DNA of 64,000 nt from the NCBI RefSeq assembly GCF_042646425.1, contig NZ_JBHRTR010000013.1, positions 1-64,000 of the forward strand, given 5' to 3'. A program made the position numbers and the translations under genes. The notes under the pieces are model-generated. The model was not told where the DNA came from. It saw only the letters and a list, made by a program, of their open reading frames with translations, and ran no database searches. Origin of the DNA: Marinibaculum pumilum. GTDB lineage: Bacteria > Pseudomonadota > Alphaproteobacteria > Ferrovibrionales > Ferrovibrionaceae. Shown in pieces: positions 15,824 through 24,098 of the stretch (positions are counted from its first letter, which is position 1; each line of letters begins with the position of its first letter).

Positions 15824-17905
15824 ATGAACGCGACCCTGGACAAAGGCAGCGCCCGCTTCGTCGCCAGCGCCTGCCCGCATGACTGCCCGTCGACCTGCGC
15901 CCTCGAGGTCGAGCGGCTGGACGCCCATACCATCGGCCGCGTCCGCGGCGCAGCCGACAACAGCTACACCGCCGGCGTGATCTGCGCCAAGGTCGCGCGC
16001 TATGCCGAACGGGTGCATCACCCGGGCCGGCTGCTGCGACCACTGCAGCGCACCGGTGCGCGCGGCGACGGCAGCTACCGGGAGATCTCCTGGGAAGCCG
16101 CCCTCGACGAGGTCGCGGAGGCCTTCCAGAAGGCGGAGGCGGCGCACGGGGCGGAAGCCGTCTGGCCCTATCACTATGCCGGGACCATGGGGCTGGTGCA
16201 GCGCAAGGGCATCTACCGCCTGGCCCACGCCAAGGGCTATTCCCGGTTCCAGGAGACGATCTGCGTGACGATCTCGCAGGCCGGCTACAAGGCCGGCTGC
16301 GGCCGGATCACCGGCACCGACCCGCGGGAGATGGCGAAGTCCGACCTGATCGTGATCTGGGGCACCAATGCGGTGCATACGCAGGTCAACGTGATGACCC
16401 ATGTCGCCCGCGCCCGGAAGGAGCGCGGCGCCAAGGTGGTCGTGATCGACCCCTACCGCAACGCGACGGCGGAATTCGGCGACACCCACCTGATGCTGCG
16501 CCCCGGCACCGACGGTGCCCTGGCGGTGGGCGTCATGCATGTCCTGTTCGCGGAAGGCTATGCCGACTGGGACTATATGCGCCGCTATACCGACTGCCCG
16601 GAGGCGCTGGAGGCGCATCTGAAGGACCGGCCGCCGGAATGGGCGGCGGAGGTCACCGGCCTGTCGGTGCAGGAGATCGTGGATTTCGCCCGCCTCTACG
16701 GCCGCACCGAACGGTCGTACCTGCGGCTTGGCTACGGCTTCGCGCGGCAGCGCAACGGCGCGCCCAACATGCATGCGGCCATCTGCCTGCCTGCGATCAC
16801 CGGCGCCTGGCGGCATGAGGGCGGCGGCGCGCTCTACGTGAACGGCGACATCTACCATTTCGACATGAGCCTGATCGAAGGCCATGCGATGCGGGACGAG
16901 AGCATCCGCGCCCTGGACCAGTCGCGCATCGGCGCCGTCCTGACCGGCGATGCGGAGGCCCTGCACGGCGGCCCGCCGGTCACCGCCATGCTGATCCAGA
17001 ACACCAACCCGATGATGGTGGCGCCGGACCTGAACGTTGTGCATCGCGGCTTCATGCGCGACGACCTGTTCACCTGCGTGCACGAGCAGTTCATGACCGA
17101 GACGGCGCAGGTCGCCGACATCGTCCTGCCGGCGACGACCTTCCTGGAGCATGACGACATCTACAAGGGCGGCGGCCACCAGCACATCATGATGGGGCCG
17201 AAGGTGATCGAGCCGCCGGGCGAGGCGCGGGAGAACCACTATGTCTTCCGGGAACTGGCTCAGCGCCTCGGTGTCGGCGACCGGCCGGGCTTCGCCATGA
17301 GCGCCTGGGAGATGGCGGACGAGACCCTGAAACTGTCCGGCTATCCCGGTGCCGCCGAACTGACCGAGATGCGCTGGCTGGACTGCCAGCCCGGTTTCGA
17401 GGAGGCGCATTTCCTCAACGGTTTCGCCCATCCCGACGGCCGCTTCCATTTCGCACCGGACTGGGCGGCGATCGGCCCGGCCCATGCGGTGATGCCGAAG
17501 CTGCCCGACCATCTGAACATCATCGACGTGGCGACCGCCGAACATCCGTTCCGGCTGGTGACCGCGCCGGCACGCAACTTCCTGAATTCCAGCTTCACCG
17601 AGACGCCGACCTCCACGAAGAAGGAGCGCCGGCCGGAAGTCATGGTCCATCCGGACGATGCGGAGCGCCTGGGCATCGCCGAGGGTGCCCCGGTCAGCCT
17701 GGGCAATGCGCGCGGCGAGGTGGCGCTGCACGCCACCCTGTTCGACGGGCTGCAGCCCGGCGTGCTGATCGTGGAGAGCATCTGGCCGAACAGCGCCTTC
17801 GAGGGCGGCATCGGTATCAATGCCGTGACCGGCGCGGACGCGGTGCCGCCGAACGGCGGCGCCGCCTTCCACGACACCGCCGTCTGGCTGCGGCCGCGCA
17901 ACTGA
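15824..17905 (+). CDS. Molybdopterin-dependent oxidoreductase (DMSO reductase superfamily)
   Basis: A 693-aa soluble oxidoreductase. The N-terminal 4Fe-4S domain has cysteines in ACPHDCPSTCALEVE and a fourth in VICAKV, then the Mo-bis(pterin guanine dinucleotide) domains. WGTNAVHTQVN and IQNTNPMMVAPD are typical cofactor-contact segments, and a C-terminal molydopterin dinucleotide-binding beta domain runs from about residue 575. There is no Tat signal, so it is cytoplasmic. Proteins of this length and layout are annotated as formate-dehydrogenase-like or BisC-like without proven substrate, and none is claimed here. No electron-transfer subunit is adjacent. The two FkbM genes follow on the same strand. 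Confidence 0.93.
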   Translation: MNATLDKGSARFVASACPHDCPSTCALEVERLDAHTIGRVRGAADNSYTAGVICAKVARYAERVHHPGRLLRPLQRTGARGDGSYREISWEAALDEVAEAFQKAEAAHGAEAVWPYHYAGTMGLVQRKGIYRLAHAKGYSRFQETICVTISQAGYKAGCGRITGTDPREMAKSDLIVIWGTNAVHTQVNVMTHVARARKERGAKVVVIDPYRNATAEFGDTHLMLRPGTDGALAVGVMHVLFAEGYADWDYMRRYTDCPEALEAHLKDRPPEWAAEVTGLSVQEIVDFARLYGRTERSYLRLGYGFARQRNGAPNMHAAICLPAITGAWRHEGGGALYVNGDIYHFDMSLIEGHAMRDESIRALDQSRIGAVLTGDAEALHGGPPVTAMLIQNTNPMMVAPDLNVVHRGFMRDDLFTCVHEQFMTETAQVADIVLPATTFLEHDDIYKGGGHQHIMMGPKVIEPPGEARENHYVFRELAQRLGVGDRPGFAMSAWEMADETLKLSGYPGAAELTEMRWLDCQPGFEEAHFLNGFAHPDGRFHFAPDWAAIGPAHAVMPKLPDHLNIIDVATAEHPFRLVTAPARNFLNSSFTETPTSTKKERRPEVMVHPDDAERLGIAEGAPVSLGNARGEVALHATLFDGLQPGVLIVESIWPNSAFEGGIGINAVTGADAVPPNGGAAFHDTAVWLRPRN

Positions 17906-17934
17906 CGGGCCGGGCACCGGTTCGGCCGCCTGGG

Positions 17935-18753
17935 ATGGACAAGGATGCGCCGCCGCCGGCCGACGGGGCAGGCGATCCGGAGCGCGCGGCGGCACTGGCG
18001 CAGGCGCGTGCGCTGGAGGCCGATGGCTGGCGGGCGCTGACCGCCGCCCGCGACGGTATGAAGGCGCTGCTGGAACCCGACGGCCCGCCGGGGCGCGAGC
18101 CGGAAACCGGGCGCCTGCTGGCGGAGCTCTGGCGGCTGGAACGGGCGATCCAGGCGCGCCGCAGGGCGGTGCGCCATTTCTCCCAGTCGGGCCAGGACCT
18201 GTGGCTGGACCGGCATGTCTTCCAGGGCAAGCGGGACGGCGTCTTCCTGGATATCGGCGGCTATGACGGCGTGACCGGCAACAACACCCTGTTCTTCGAG
18301 CTGTTCCAGGGCTGGACCGGCCTGCTGTTCGAGCCGGTGCCGATCTACCACGCCCGTGCCGCCCAGATCCGGCGCTGCCCCTGCCATTGCGTGGCGATCG
18401 GCGCGCATGAAGGACAGGCGGAGTTCCGCCATGTCCAACGCGGCGACCGCGAGCGCCGCCGCGGCCCCGGCGCCAGCCTGCCGCCGGACCGGGAGCGCCG
18501 GAAGGGCGTGCCGGTGCGACCGATCGCACCATTCCTGCGGGAGGCCGGCATCACGCGGGTCGACTATCTCTCCCTGGACGTCGAGGGCAGCGAGACGGAG
18601 ATCCTGGAGAGCTTCCCCTTTGCGGAGGTGCCGGTGACCGCGCTGTCGGTGGAAAACACCTACGGCATCGCCGGCATCCATGCCGTGCTGGCCCGGCATG
18701 GCTATCGGCGCGCGGCAACGATCGGCGTCGACGAGATCTATCTGGCATCGTGA
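17935..18753 (+). CDS. FkbM family methyltransferase
   Basis: A 272-aa protein with an N-terminal helical stretch (about residues 1-80, rich in Ala, Arg and Glu) and an FkbM-type SAM-dependent methyltransferase domain. The SAM loop FLDIGGYDGVTGNNT (about residues 103-117), the acidic LLFEPVPIYH and the late DYLSLDVEGSETEILESF motif are visible. FkbM proteins O-methylate sugars or polyketide-type hydroxyls. The substrate is not readable here, and no glycosyltransferase is adjacent. Its stop overlaps the GTG of the following paralogue by 4 bases, implying translational coupling. Confidence 0.9.
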   Translation: MDKDAPPPADGAGDPERAAALAQARALEADGWRALTAARDGMKALLEPDGPPGREPETGRLLAELWRLERAIQARRRAVRHFSQSGQDLWLDRHVFQGKRDGVFLDIGGYDGVTGNNTLFFELFQGWTGLLFEPVPIYHARAAQIRRCPCHCVAIGAHEGQAEFRHVQRGDRERRRGPGASLPPDRERRKGVPVRPIAPFLREAGITRVDYLSLDVEGSETEILESFPFAEVPVTALSVENTYGIAGIHAVLARHGYRRAATIGVDEIYLAS

Positions 18754-19553
18754 CGGACGACGCACGGCAGCGCGCGACAGCACTGGAAGCGCAGGGCTGG
18801 GCCGCGCTGGAGGAGGCGAGGGACCTTCTTGCCGGCCTCGTGCAGGCGGAAGGGGCGACCGATACCGCGGCGGATGCGGGGCAGGTCCGGCCGCATCTCT
18901 GGCGCATAGAGCGCAGCCTGGAGGCACGGCGGGGGATGCTGCGGCATTTCTCCCAGCACGGCCAGGATGCCTGGCTGGACCGGCATGTCTTCCGGGGGCG
19001 GCGCGACGGCGTGTTCGTCGATATCGGCGGCTATGACGGGGTGACCGGCAGCAACACCCTGTTCTTCGAACTGTTCATGGGTTGGACCGGGCTGCTGTTC
19101 GAGCCGGTGCCGGACTACTGCGACAGGGCCGCCCGGATCCGCCGCTGCCCATGCCATTGCGTGGCCCTGGGCGCGGAGGAGGGGCATGCCGACTTCCTGC
19201 AGGTGGAGAGGGGCTTCACCCAGATGAGCGGCCTGATGCGTGGCATGACGGAGCGGCAGCTGAGGGTGATCCGGGGCAATCGCCGGAACAGGGAGAGCCT
19301 GCGCCAGGTGCCGGTGCGGCGGCTCGCGCCTTACCTGCGTGCCGCGCGCATCAGCCGGATCGACTATCTGTCGCTGGACGTCGAAGGCGGCGAGATGGAG
19401 ATCCTGCGCACCTTTCCGTTTGCGGACGTGCCGGTGGCGGCCTGGACGGTCGAGAACAACGAGGGGATCCCCGATATCGGCGAGCTGATGGCCCGGAACG
19501 GCTATCGCATGGCCGCGAGGATCGGCGTCGACGAAGTCTATCTGCCCGCCTGA
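18750..19553 (+). CDS. FkbM family methyltransferase, tandem paralogue
   Basis: A 267-aa paralogue of the preceding gene, similar along its whole length including the N-terminal helical region (RRGMLRHFSQHGQDAWLDRH compared with RRAVRHFSQSGQDLWLDRH). The SAM loop FVDIGGYDGVTGSNT and DYLSLDVEGGEMEILRTF are intact, so both copies should be active. The start is GTG in a GTGA overlap with the upstream stop. The middle segment after the SAM loop differs most between the two, which suggests divergence in acceptor recognition. Confidence 0.9.
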   Translation: MTDDARQRATALEAQGWAALEEARDLLAGLVQAEGATDTAADAGQVRPHLWRIERSLEARRGMLRHFSQHGQDAWLDRHVFRGRRDGVFVDIGGYDGVTGSNTLFFELFMGWTGLLFEPVPDYCDRAARIRRCPCHCVALGAEEGHADFLQVERGFTQMSGLMRGMTERQLRVIRGNRRNRESLRQVPVRRLAPYLRAARISRIDYLSLDVEGGEMEILRTFPFADVPVAAWTVENNEGIPDIGELMARNGYRMAARIGVDEVYLPA

Positions 19554-19846
19554 CACCTGCAAGCGTTCCCCGACAGAAGCGCATGTTCTTCCCGGCGGAT
19601 GGCCAGTCTTGCCGCGGAACCGGCAAATTGTGCCTGGAAAGCGACACCGGGCGGAGATTCTTTGGCACAAAGCGCGGCACGACATTTGCGTTAAACAAAT
19701 TACAATCTTTTGACTGTCGCGGAGCCGCCTGTTGCGGCGTGAGAGACGGCAGGGCGCTCGACTGCGGGGGGCTGAAGTGGAAGCTGCGGTGGGATCGACT
19801 GGTTCGTCACGGCGTGTCGTCGGCATGCCCCGCGGGGGGCGCTGAC
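19554..19846. other. Intergenic region before the LuxR gene, with AT-rich patch
   Basis: There is no gene in these 293 bases. An AT-rich patch at about 19685-19713 (TTTGCGTTAAACAAATTACA and following) stands out from the GC-rich surroundings and is the likely promoter area for the regulator. I could not fit a convincing -35/-10 pair at 17-bp spacing. Confidence 0.45.
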
Positions 19847-22660
19847 ATGGCGGTGCGGCGCCTGGCCCGTCAGGCAGGCGGCGGCGCTGCCGCGAAAGCC
19901 GCCCTCCCGGTGCGCGCCGGTCCCGGCGGATCGCCGAGCGAGACGCTGCAGGTCACGAAGCTGCGCCAGGTCTCGCCGCTCGGCCTGGTCGACCGCACGC
20001 ATCTCTGCGACTGGCAGGACGGCGGCCGGCAGCCCCGCCTGACCCTGGTCTCCGCCCCGGCCGGCTACGGCAAATCCTCCCTCCTGCATGCCCTCTGCGT
20101 GCGGATGGCTGCGCAGGGGCGCGCCGTGGGCTGGCTGAGCCTGGACAGCGACGACAACGATCCGATCCGGCTGCTGACCTACCTGGCCGCCGCCGCGGAC
20201 GATGCGGCATCCGGCAGCGGGCGGCGGGCGCTGGAACTGCTCCGCTCCGGCCAGCAGCCGGCGGAGATCCTGGCCGCCCGGACCCTTCTTGCCGATCTCG
20301 AGCGGGTTGAGCCGCAGGTCACCCTGTTCCTGGACGATGCGCATCTGCTGACCGCGCCGGGGGCGGAGGGCGTCCTGCGGCGGTTGCTGGAATCCGCGCC
20401 GGCAAACCTGCGCTTCGTGGTGGCCAGCCGGCAGGAACTGCCGCTGGAGCTGTCGCAGCTGCGGCTGTCGCGCGAACTTCTCGAAATCGATGCGGCGGCG
20501 CTGGCCCTGAAGCCCGAGGAGATCGTGGCACTGGCGGAGCGCAGCGGCTTCCCGCCGCTGGGACCGGAGGTCCTGCAGGCCCTGCACCGCAACACGGAGG
20601 GCTGGGCCGCCGGCATCCAGCTGTTTCTCCTCGCGGTTGCCCATGGCGAGAACCAGGAGACGCTGCTGGACCGGTTCGACGGGCGCGACCGGCACCTTTC
20701 GGACTATCTCGGCCAGACCGTCCTGCGTGCCCTGCGGCCGGACCTGCGGGAATTCCTGCTGCAGACGGCCGCGCTCGACAGGTTCTGCGACGAGGCCTGC
20801 GGCGCGCTGCTGCCCGACGCCGCCTGCAAGGCGATGATCGAGGAACTGGACCGGGCCAACCTGTTCGTGATCCCGCTGGACCGGCATCGCAAGTGGTATC
20901 GCTATCACCATCTGTTCGGCGACTTCCTGCGCGACCGGCTGGAGATGGAACAGCCCGGCCGTCTGGCCAGCAACCTGCGCAAGGCGGCACGCTGGTGCGC
21001 CGCGCATGGCGCGATCGGCGAGGCGATCAGCTATGCCAAGCGGGGCGGCGATTTCGAGTTCGCGGCAGACCTGATCGCCAGCGCCTATGAGGAGGCAGGG
21101 CAGTACCAGGGCGATCACGGTTCGGTGCTGCACTGGATCCTGGACCTGCCGGAGGCCTGCCTGGACCGTTTGCCGCAGATCCGCCTGGGTAAGGCATGGT
21201 CGCTGTCGTTCAACAACGGCCATGAAGAGGCCCTGGCGGAGATTGCGAAGGTCGAGCGCGCGGCGGCGGCGGCCCCGCCGGAAGCGGCCGCCGGCCTGCG
21301 CCAGACTGCCGGCATGATCCGCTGCGTCAGCGCCTGCCTCAGCGGTGATGCGGAAACGGCCCGTTTCGGCGGCGAAGCCTGGCTGAAGGCCTGGCCGGAT
21401 GCACCGGACTTCCATCGCGGCAGCGTGGCCAATGCCATGGCCTATGCCTGTGTCGCGCGGCGCGAGTTCGAATTCGGCCTGGCGGCGGTGGAACTCTCCT
21501 TCGCCGCCCAGAAATTCGTTCAGTCGGACTATGGGGTGATCTGCGCGCTGGCGGTGAAGGGGATGCTGCTGATCGGCATGGGGCGCCTGGCGGAGGCCGA
21601 GCGGACCGTCCGGGACGGCCTGGAGCGGGCGCTGGCGCTGTGGGGGGAGCATTCCCAGGCGTACAGCCAGATGGCCGCGCTGCTGACCGGGATCTGCTAC
21701 GAGACCGACCAGCTCGACGAGGCCCGTCGCCTCTATGCCGCCGGCGAGATGGCGATGCAGCAGATCGCCTCGCCGGAGCTGAAATACATCCAGTACGGCA
21801 TCGGCGCCCGCCTTGCGCGGCTGGAAGACAGGGACCGTGCCATGGCACTGATCCGCGCCGGGATCGGTGAGGCGCGCGCGCTGCGCCGGCCGCATCTGGC
21901 CGCCCGCCTGGCCGCCGACGGTGTCGCGATGCTGCTGGAGGATGGCCGCGTGACCCAGGCCGAGAACGTCGCCTGGCGGGATTTCCCCGACCCCCTGCCG
22001 ACCGGATCCGGCGACCGCTCCTGGCTGGAGGCGCAGCTGACGGCGGCGCGAAGGGATATCGCGATCCGCCTCGCCCTGTGGCGTGGCGATCACAGCGCGG
22101 CCCTGTCGGAGGCGAACCGCCAGGCATCCGATCTGAAACGTCGGACAAGCCCGGCGGAGATGATCACCGCGCGCCTGCAGAAGGCGGCGGCCCTGCATGG
22201 CAGCGGCGCCGAGCGACCGGCCCTGCGGGCCGCAGAAGAGGCGGTGCGCCTGGCGCTGGAGACCGGCATGACCCGCCGCATCGTCGACGAACTGGGCTGG
22301 GCGGGGGTGGTGCTGGAGCGCTTCGCGGCTGCGCGGGCGGCCGGAGACCTGGCAGCCGGCGGCGACGTCGCCGCTGCGGCCCTGCAGGCCGTGCTGCGGC
22401 AGGACATGCCGGCAGCGGAACCGGAACCGCCCGGCCGGGCCGCCGCCGCCGCGCAGGCAGGCGACGCGGACCTGAGGCCGAAGGAACGCCAGATCCTGTC
22501 GCTGGTTGCCCAGGGGCTGAGCAACCGGGACATTGCCGAGACCCTGTTCCTGTCGGAAAAGACCGTGAAGTGGCACCTGTACAATGCCTACGCCAAGCTT
22601 GGCGTGAAGAACCGCACCGCCGCCGTGCGCGAGGCCCGGGCGGCCGCCCTGCTGGACTGA
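19847..22660 (+). CDS. MalT-like LuxR family ATP-dependent transcription activator
   Basis: A 937-aa STAND-type regulator with the MalT architecture. An NTPase carries the P-loop VSAPAGYGKSSLL (about residues 67-79) and a Walker B-like VTLFLDDAHLL. A winged-helix and helical-repeat sensor middle contains RYHHLFGDFLRDRL. A C-terminal LuxR HTH starts LRPKERQILSLVAQGLSNRD and ends with EKTVKWHLYNAYAKLGV. Members bind an inducer and ATP, multimerise and activate neighbouring promoters. The frame is open far upstream, but that part overlaps the FkbM gene. The ATG at 19847 follows a G-rich run, and a GTG slightly upstream is possible. It is followed by the paralogous Rossmann-type genes it may control. 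Confidence 0.9.
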   Translation: MAVRRLARQAGGGAAAKAALPVRAGPGGSPSETLQVTKLRQVSPLGLVDRTHLCDWQDGGRQPRLTLVSAPAGYGKSSLLHALCVRMAAQGRAVGWLSLDSDDNDPIRLLTYLAAAADDAASGSGRRALELLRSGQQPAEILAARTLLADLERVEPQVTLFLDDAHLLTAPGAEGVLRRLLESAPANLRFVVASRQELPLELSQLRLSRELLEIDAAALALKPEEIVALAERSGFPPLGPEVLQALHRNTEGWAAGIQLFLLAVAHGENQETLLDRFDGRDRHLSDYLGQTVLRALRPDLREFLLQTAALDRFCDEACGALLPDAACKAMIEELDRANLFVIPLDRHRKWYRYHHLFGDFLRDRLEMEQPGRLASNLRKAARWCAAHGAIGEAISYAKRGGDFEFAADLIASAYEEAGQYQGDHGSVLHWILDLPEACLDRLPQIRLGKAWSLSFNNGHEEALAEIAKVERAAAAAPPEAAAGLRQTAGMIRCVSACLSGDAETARFGGEAWLKAWPDAPDFHRGSVANAMAYACVARREFEFGLAAVELSFAAQKFVQSDYGVICALAVKGMLLIGMGRLAEAERTVRDGLERALALWGEHSQAYSQMAALLTGICYETDQLDEARRLYAAGEMAMQQIASPELKYIQYGIGARLARLEDRDRAMALIRAGIGEARALRRPHLAARLAADGVAMLLEDGRVTQAENVAWRDFPDPLPTGSGDRSWLEAQLTAARRDIAIRLALWRGDHSAALSEANRQASDLKRRTSPAEMITARLQKAAALHGSGAERPALRAAEEAVRLALETGMTRRIVDELGWAGVVLERFAAARAAGDLAAGGDVAAAALQAVLRQDMPAAEPEPPGRAAAAAQAGDADLRPKERQILSLVAQGLSNRDIAETLFLSEKTVKWHLYNAYAKLGVKNRTAAVREARAAALLD

Positions 22661-22729
22661 GCCGGGCCCGGGATCGCTCGGCTTGCGGGCAGTCGGCCCC
22701 GGGGCCAAAGTCCGGCCCCGACCGTGCAG

Positions 22730-22749
22730 AACCATACTTTGGACCGGCG
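22730..22749 (+). promoter_or_regulatory. Shared upstream motif, copy 1
   Basis: AACCATACTTT, one variable base, then GACCGGCG. It lies 55 bases before the GTG start of the first paralogue and matches 19 of 20 positions with the motif before the second paralogue (24015-24034). The AT-rich CATACTTT core is unusual in this DNA and could be a -10 element or an activator site. A 12-bp GC palindrome (GGCCCCGGGGCC, 22695-22706) lies just upstream of this copy only. Confidence 0.6.
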
Positions 22750-22804
22750 CTGCCCGCGCCCCGCTCTGCTTTCCTTGCTGAAGGGAGGCAAGGAGGAGGG
22801 GGCC

Positions 22805-24013
22805 GTGTCGATCGAGGCAGCACGCAGGCAGCCGTTCCTGCGGGAACCGGGCCAGCACGAGCCGGGCGAACCCTGGAGCGCGGAATGGCGGGACTATCTG
22901 CGCGCCCTCTACCGCGATCCCGAACCTGCGCGACATGATTCCGTGGTCATTGCCGGCGACGACCTGGCGGCCCTGGCCTTTGCCGCGCGGCTGGCCCGCA
23001 GCGGGAGCTTCGCCGGACGGATCGTGATGCTGGCGCCGCCGCGGCGCATGACCCGGCAGCTGCTGTTGCCGGTCGGCGTTCACGCGCAGGCGCTGGCGGA
23101 GCTCGCTGAGGCGGCCGGCACCCGCGCCGCCGCAGCCATTGATGCCGCGCTGGTCCAGCGGCCGATCACCGGTGCCGGCGCGGCGGGCCTGTGGGGGATC
23201 CGGCAGGACAGCCTGGCGGCGGCGCTGCGTGGGGTGACGGATGGCCTGGGCGTGGCGCATGTCGCCGGCTGCCCATCCGGGCCCCGGCAACTGCTGAGGC
23301 TGGCACGTGGCGCGCGCCCGCTTCTGGTGAACGCCACCGGTAACCCCCTGCTTCTGGGCACCGCCGTGCCATCGCCCCGAAGGCATCTGGCCGGCGTCCA
23401 ATGCGCGTTCCGGGAAACCGGGATGAAGCGACCCGGGGCGGCGGCACAGGTGCGCCCGCTGCGGCGTACCGCAGGGGGCACCGCATGGGGCACCGGACCC
23501 GCCGGGCTGCGCCTCGTCTTCATGCCCTTCGCCGATCCGCTGTCGCCGGACGCGACCTTCTGCGGCCTGGCCTGGCTGCCGCGCCGCGGCGGGCTACCGG
23601 AGGCCTGGCCCGACCATGGGCCTCTGGCCGAAGCCCTGTTTGCGGCTGCGCACCGCCATGGCCTGGTGCCGGACGCGCCGGAGCAGACCCTGGGTTGGCT
23701 GGCGCGCGCCCTGCCGGCGGGACCGGTCGAGCCCGGCGGCGCCGCGCCTGGAGGGCTGGAGCTGCGGCGTGCCTGGGAGGTGGCGCCGCCGCAGTTCCTG
23801 ATCGACGGCCGGGCCGCCATTGCCGTCGGACGGCGGGCCGCCGAAGCCCTGCTGCGGGGGGAACCGCCGCTGGCTGCAGCCGCGCGGGCGTTGCAGGGCT
23901 TGCGCTGGCGGTCCGTCGCCGCGGGCCTCTCGCCTTCCTTCCGCGCACCACGCCGGCGGGACGGTACGCCCAGGCCGGCAGACTGCGCCGGCAGGTGGGT
24001 CCGTGAGAGATGA
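22805..24013 (+). CDS. Unrecognised Rossmann-type protein, paralogue A
   Basis: A 402-aa protein I cannot assign to a known family. Residues about 45-66 (DSVVIAGDDLAALAFAARLA) have the shape of an FAD/NAD-binding beta-alpha-beta unit, but the glycine motif is degenerate (GDDLAA in place of GNGVGA in paralogue B). Shared landmarks with paralogue B are a RPLLVNATG segment, FADPLSP, PEQTLGW, GGLELRRAWEV and a C-terminal RALQGLRWRS. The GTG at 22805 has an AGGAGGAGG ribosome binding site (22791-22799). The longer frame back to 22724 would make the shared motif coding and is rejected. It probably belongs to a flavoprotein-like family regulated by the adjacent LuxR protein; loss of the glycine motif suggests a non-redox or partner role. 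Confidence 0.7.
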   Translation: MSIEAARRQPFLREPGQHEPGEPWSAEWRDYLRALYRDPEPARHDSVVIAGDDLAALAFAARLARSGSFAGRIVMLAPPRRMTRQLLLPVGVHAQALAELAEAAGTRAAAAIDAALVQRPITGAGAAGLWGIRQDSLAAALRGVTDGLGVAHVAGCPSGPRQLLRLARGARPLLVNATGNPLLLGTAVPSPRRHLAGVQCAFRETGMKRPGAAAQVRPLRRTAGGTAWGTGPAGLRLVFMPFADPLSPDATFCGLAWLPRRGGLPEAWPDHGPLAEALFAAAHRHGLVPDAPEQTLGWLARALPAGPVEPGGAAPGGLELRRAWEVAPPQFLIDGRAAIAVGRRAAEALLRGEPPLAAAARALQGLRWRSVAAGLSPSFRAPRRRDGTPRPADCAGRWVRER

Positions 24014-24014
24014 A

Positions 24015-24034
24015 AACCATACTTTCGACCGGCG
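24015..24034 (+). promoter_or_regulatory. Shared upstream motif, copy 2
   Basis: AACCATACTTT, then C, then GACCGGCG. The motif starts immediately after the stop codon of paralogue A and 64 bases before the ATG of paralogue B. Conservation of both sequence and distance to the start in two non-coding gaps suggests a functional promoter or operator, not chance. Confidence 0.6.
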
Positions 24035-24098
24035 GCATGGCGACGGTCCTGCGCTATGAGCAAGGGGTGGGACGCTGCGGTCCCGGAAGGGGGGAGTG

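Noticed and set aside
15713..18532. 939-codon minus-strand open frame
   Set aside because: Antisense to the molybdopterin oxidoreductase and FkbM genes, which are certain; low-complexity shadow.
19700..23401. 1233-codon minus-strand open frame
   Set aside because: Antisense to the LuxR gene, which has intact P-loop and HTH motifs; shadow.
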